From the NCBI RefSeq assembly GCF_001983105.1, contig NZ_MOMC01000027.1, positions 47,437 to 54,168 on the forward strand: 6,732 nucleotides of DNA, given 5' to 3'. This document shows, piece after piece, positions 5,453-6,732 of this stretch (position 1 is its first letter; each line of letters opens with the position of its first letter). The notes below the pieces were generated by a model. It was given only the letters and a program-made list of their open reading frames with translations. It ran no database searches and was not told the DNA's origin. The stretch comes from Pseudofrankia asymbiotica. Its GTDB lineage: Bacteria > Actinomycetota > Actinomycetes > Frankiales > Frankiaceae. The position numbers were made by a program, and so were the translations under genes.

Positions 5453-6732
5453 CTACGGCGTCGAGGTCGGGGCGTCGACGGCTGGGTCGGGCGAGGCGGG
5501 TGGTGCTGGGCTGCTCGGCGTGGGGGCCGGCGCGGCGGCGGTGGCCGCCGGGCGGGTGACACCGGTGACGGTGACGGTGACCAGGTCCTGGACGGGACAG
5601 CCGGACGAGCTGGCGGTCAGGTCGACCGTGATCTTGACGGTCTGGCCGGGAGTGGTGAGCTGGTCGAGAGGCAGGCGGGCCAGCAGCGTGCCGCCGGCTG
5701 GCGGTGAGAGGGGGATCGTGGCGCTGGCCATCGCGAGGGGGCGGCCGGCGGTGTCGTGGGCCTCCGCGTGGACGACGGTCGTCGTGCCGGTGCCGGTGGT
5801 CTTCGCGACGGCGTAGCGGCCGGTGATGTCGAGGGTGGTGGCCCTGGTCGTCGCCGCGAGGCTGGTGGTCGTCAGGCTGACCGTCGCGCAGGTTGGCGAT
5901 GTCGCGGTGGGCTGGGCGGGTGTGGCCCCCGGGATTGTGGGCCGCGGTGTCAGCCTGATGACCGGGAAGGGCGTTGGTGCCGAGCCCGTGGTGGTGGCCG
6001 GTGCGGACGGATCAGGTCCGGTCGGGTTCGGCGTCGTCAGTTGTGGTGTGGTCGGGCTCGGCGGCGTCGGTGTGATCCCTGGCGCGGGGCTGGTGACCGG
6101 GGTGGGCGTGGTGTCGGTGTAGCCGGTGGCCCAGGCGAGGACGGCGCGGACGTAGGCGTCGACGGGGTTGTAGTCGTAGATCGCCGCGTAGAGGTCGGTG
6201 GGGTCGGCCAGGTCGCGGTGGTAGGCGCAGAGGTAGCCGCCGGCGACGAGGGTGGCGTCGTCGATGTTGTTCGGGTTCCTGGCGGTGTCGTGCTTGCTGT
6301 CGTGGCTGGTACTGGCCCAGATGGTGGGAAGTAGCTGCATCGGGCCGACGGCGTGGTCGTAGGCGCTGTCGTGGTCGAGTGCGCCCTTGTCGGTGTCGCC
6401 GACGCGGGCGAAGTCGTCGTGGCCGTCGAGGCGGGGGCCGACGATGGCGGGCGTGATGGTGCCGTCGGGCCTGATGGTGCGGCCGGTCGCGTGGTTGGTC
6501 TCGACCTTGCCGATGGCGGCGAGGAGCTGCCAGCGCAGGTGGCAGCCGGGCTCTTCGGTGGTGACGGCGCCGGCGGCCTCCTCGTAGGCGGTGAGGACGC
6601 GGGCCGGGATCTGGCGCTCGGTGGCGGTGAGCGGGACGAGGCCGCCGGTCACGTCCGGGGAGGCGGCGGCGGTGGCGAGGCTGTCGACCGGGACCTGGCT
6701 CGGCGCGCCGTCCCGGTCCAGGGCCGCGAGGG
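5453..6732 (-). CDS. Lytic murein transglycosylase (SLT-like), C-terminal part of gene; N-terminus beyond window edge
   Basis: This is probably a secreted or surface enzyme that cleaves the glycan strands of peptidoglycan. The frame is open to the right edge, 26 codons past a GTG at 6652, so that GTG (residue 1 for numbering here) need not be the true start, and any signal peptide is outside the window. The catalytic domain spans about 11-178: IPARVLTAYEEAA (15-27), LLAAIGKVETNHAT (43-56) with probable catalytic Glu51, the DTDKG stretch (86-90), AVGPMQLLPTIW (101-112), NPNNIDDATLVAGGYLC (126-142) and the YDYNPVDAYV region (159-168). This pattern fits the SLT_2 / MltB-like family of actinobacteria. 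A Pro/Thr/Ser linker follows (about 179-253). Then comes an unrecognised beta-rich region (about 254-366) with only two cysteines, Cys255 and Cys352, which could form a disulfide. A Pro/Ala-rich tail ends at TAG 5453. It converges on the LAL gene and appears to be an independent unit. Confidence 0.9.
   Translation of the reverse strand, partial: LAALDRDGAPSQVPVDSLATAAASPDVTGGLVPLTATERQIPARVLTAYEEAAGAVTTEEPGCHLRWQLLAAIGKVETNHATGRTIRPDGTITPAIVGPRLDGHDDFARVGDTDKGALDHDSAYDHAVGPMQLLPTIWASTSHDSKHDTARNPNNIDDATLVAGGYLCAYHRDLADPTDLYAAIYDYNPVDAYVRAVLAWATGYTDTTPTPVTSPAPGITPTPPSPTTPQLTTPNPTGPDPSAPATTTGSAPTPFPVIRLTPRPTIPGATPAQPTATSPTCATVSLTTTSLAATTRATTLDITGRYAVAKTTGTGTTTVVHAEAHDTAGRPLAMASATIPLSPPAGGTLLARLPLDQLTTPGQTVKITVDLTASSSGCPVQDLVTVTVTGVTRPAATAAAPAPTPSSPAPPASPDPAVDAPTSTP

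Noticed and set aside
5555..5581. GGTGAC repeats
   Set aside because: They encode the alternating Val/Thr strand near the transglycosylase C-terminus and are explained by that protein sequence.
5756..6334. Plus-strand frames opposite the transglycosylase gene
   Set aside because: Gly/Val/Arg-rich shadows of the Pro/Thr-rich minus-strand gene; no motifs.

Overview
The window is very GC-rich, with G or C in almost every third codon position. Its gene families are typical of Actinobacteria: an ABC-2 exporter pair of the antibiotic/Na+ efflux type, a giant LAL (LuxR-family ATP-binding) regulator, and a secreted SLT-type transglycosylase with a Pro/Thr-rich tail. This suggests a filamentous, high-GC actinomycete such as Frankia, Streptomyces or a relative; the genus is inference. 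No RNA gene, insertion sequence, CRISPR array or phage gene was recognised.

Layout. On the minus strand from 1404 leftwards is a two-gene ABC exporter unit: an ATPase (1404-400), then a permease that starts in a 4-base ATGA overlap (403) and runs off the left edge. Next is a 404-bp non-coding divergent region (1405-1808) rich in inverted repeats, including a 10-bp perfect inverted repeat 38 bp apart with an inner stem. On the plus strand follow a small unrecognised gene of 72 codons (1809-2027), a 121-bp gap with direct repeats, and a 1028-codon LAL regulator (2149-5235). The regulator converges on a lytic transglycosylase gene on the minus strand (6732-5453), whose N-terminus lies beyond the right edge. 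The 217-bp gap between the convergent genes holds a four-run G-quadruplex motif and a long hairpin that could terminate transcription from both sides.

How the parts may work together. The ABC unit and the small gene/regulator unit are divergent and share one upstream region, so joint control is plausible but unproven. The 5-mer CTGTC or its complement GACAG occurs eight times (counted by eye) in the roughly 525 non-coding bases around the small gene and upstream of the regulator, where about one would be expected. This is the best regulatory lead here. The transglycosylase looks like an independent cell-wall gene.

The strongest candidates for something new are the small gene, the repeat-rich divergent region with its recurring half-sites, a 27-bp in-frame tandem duplication in the regulator, the G-quadruplex/hairpin pair, and the unrecognised two-cysteine C-terminal domain of the transglycosylase. 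None is clearly a new biological system.
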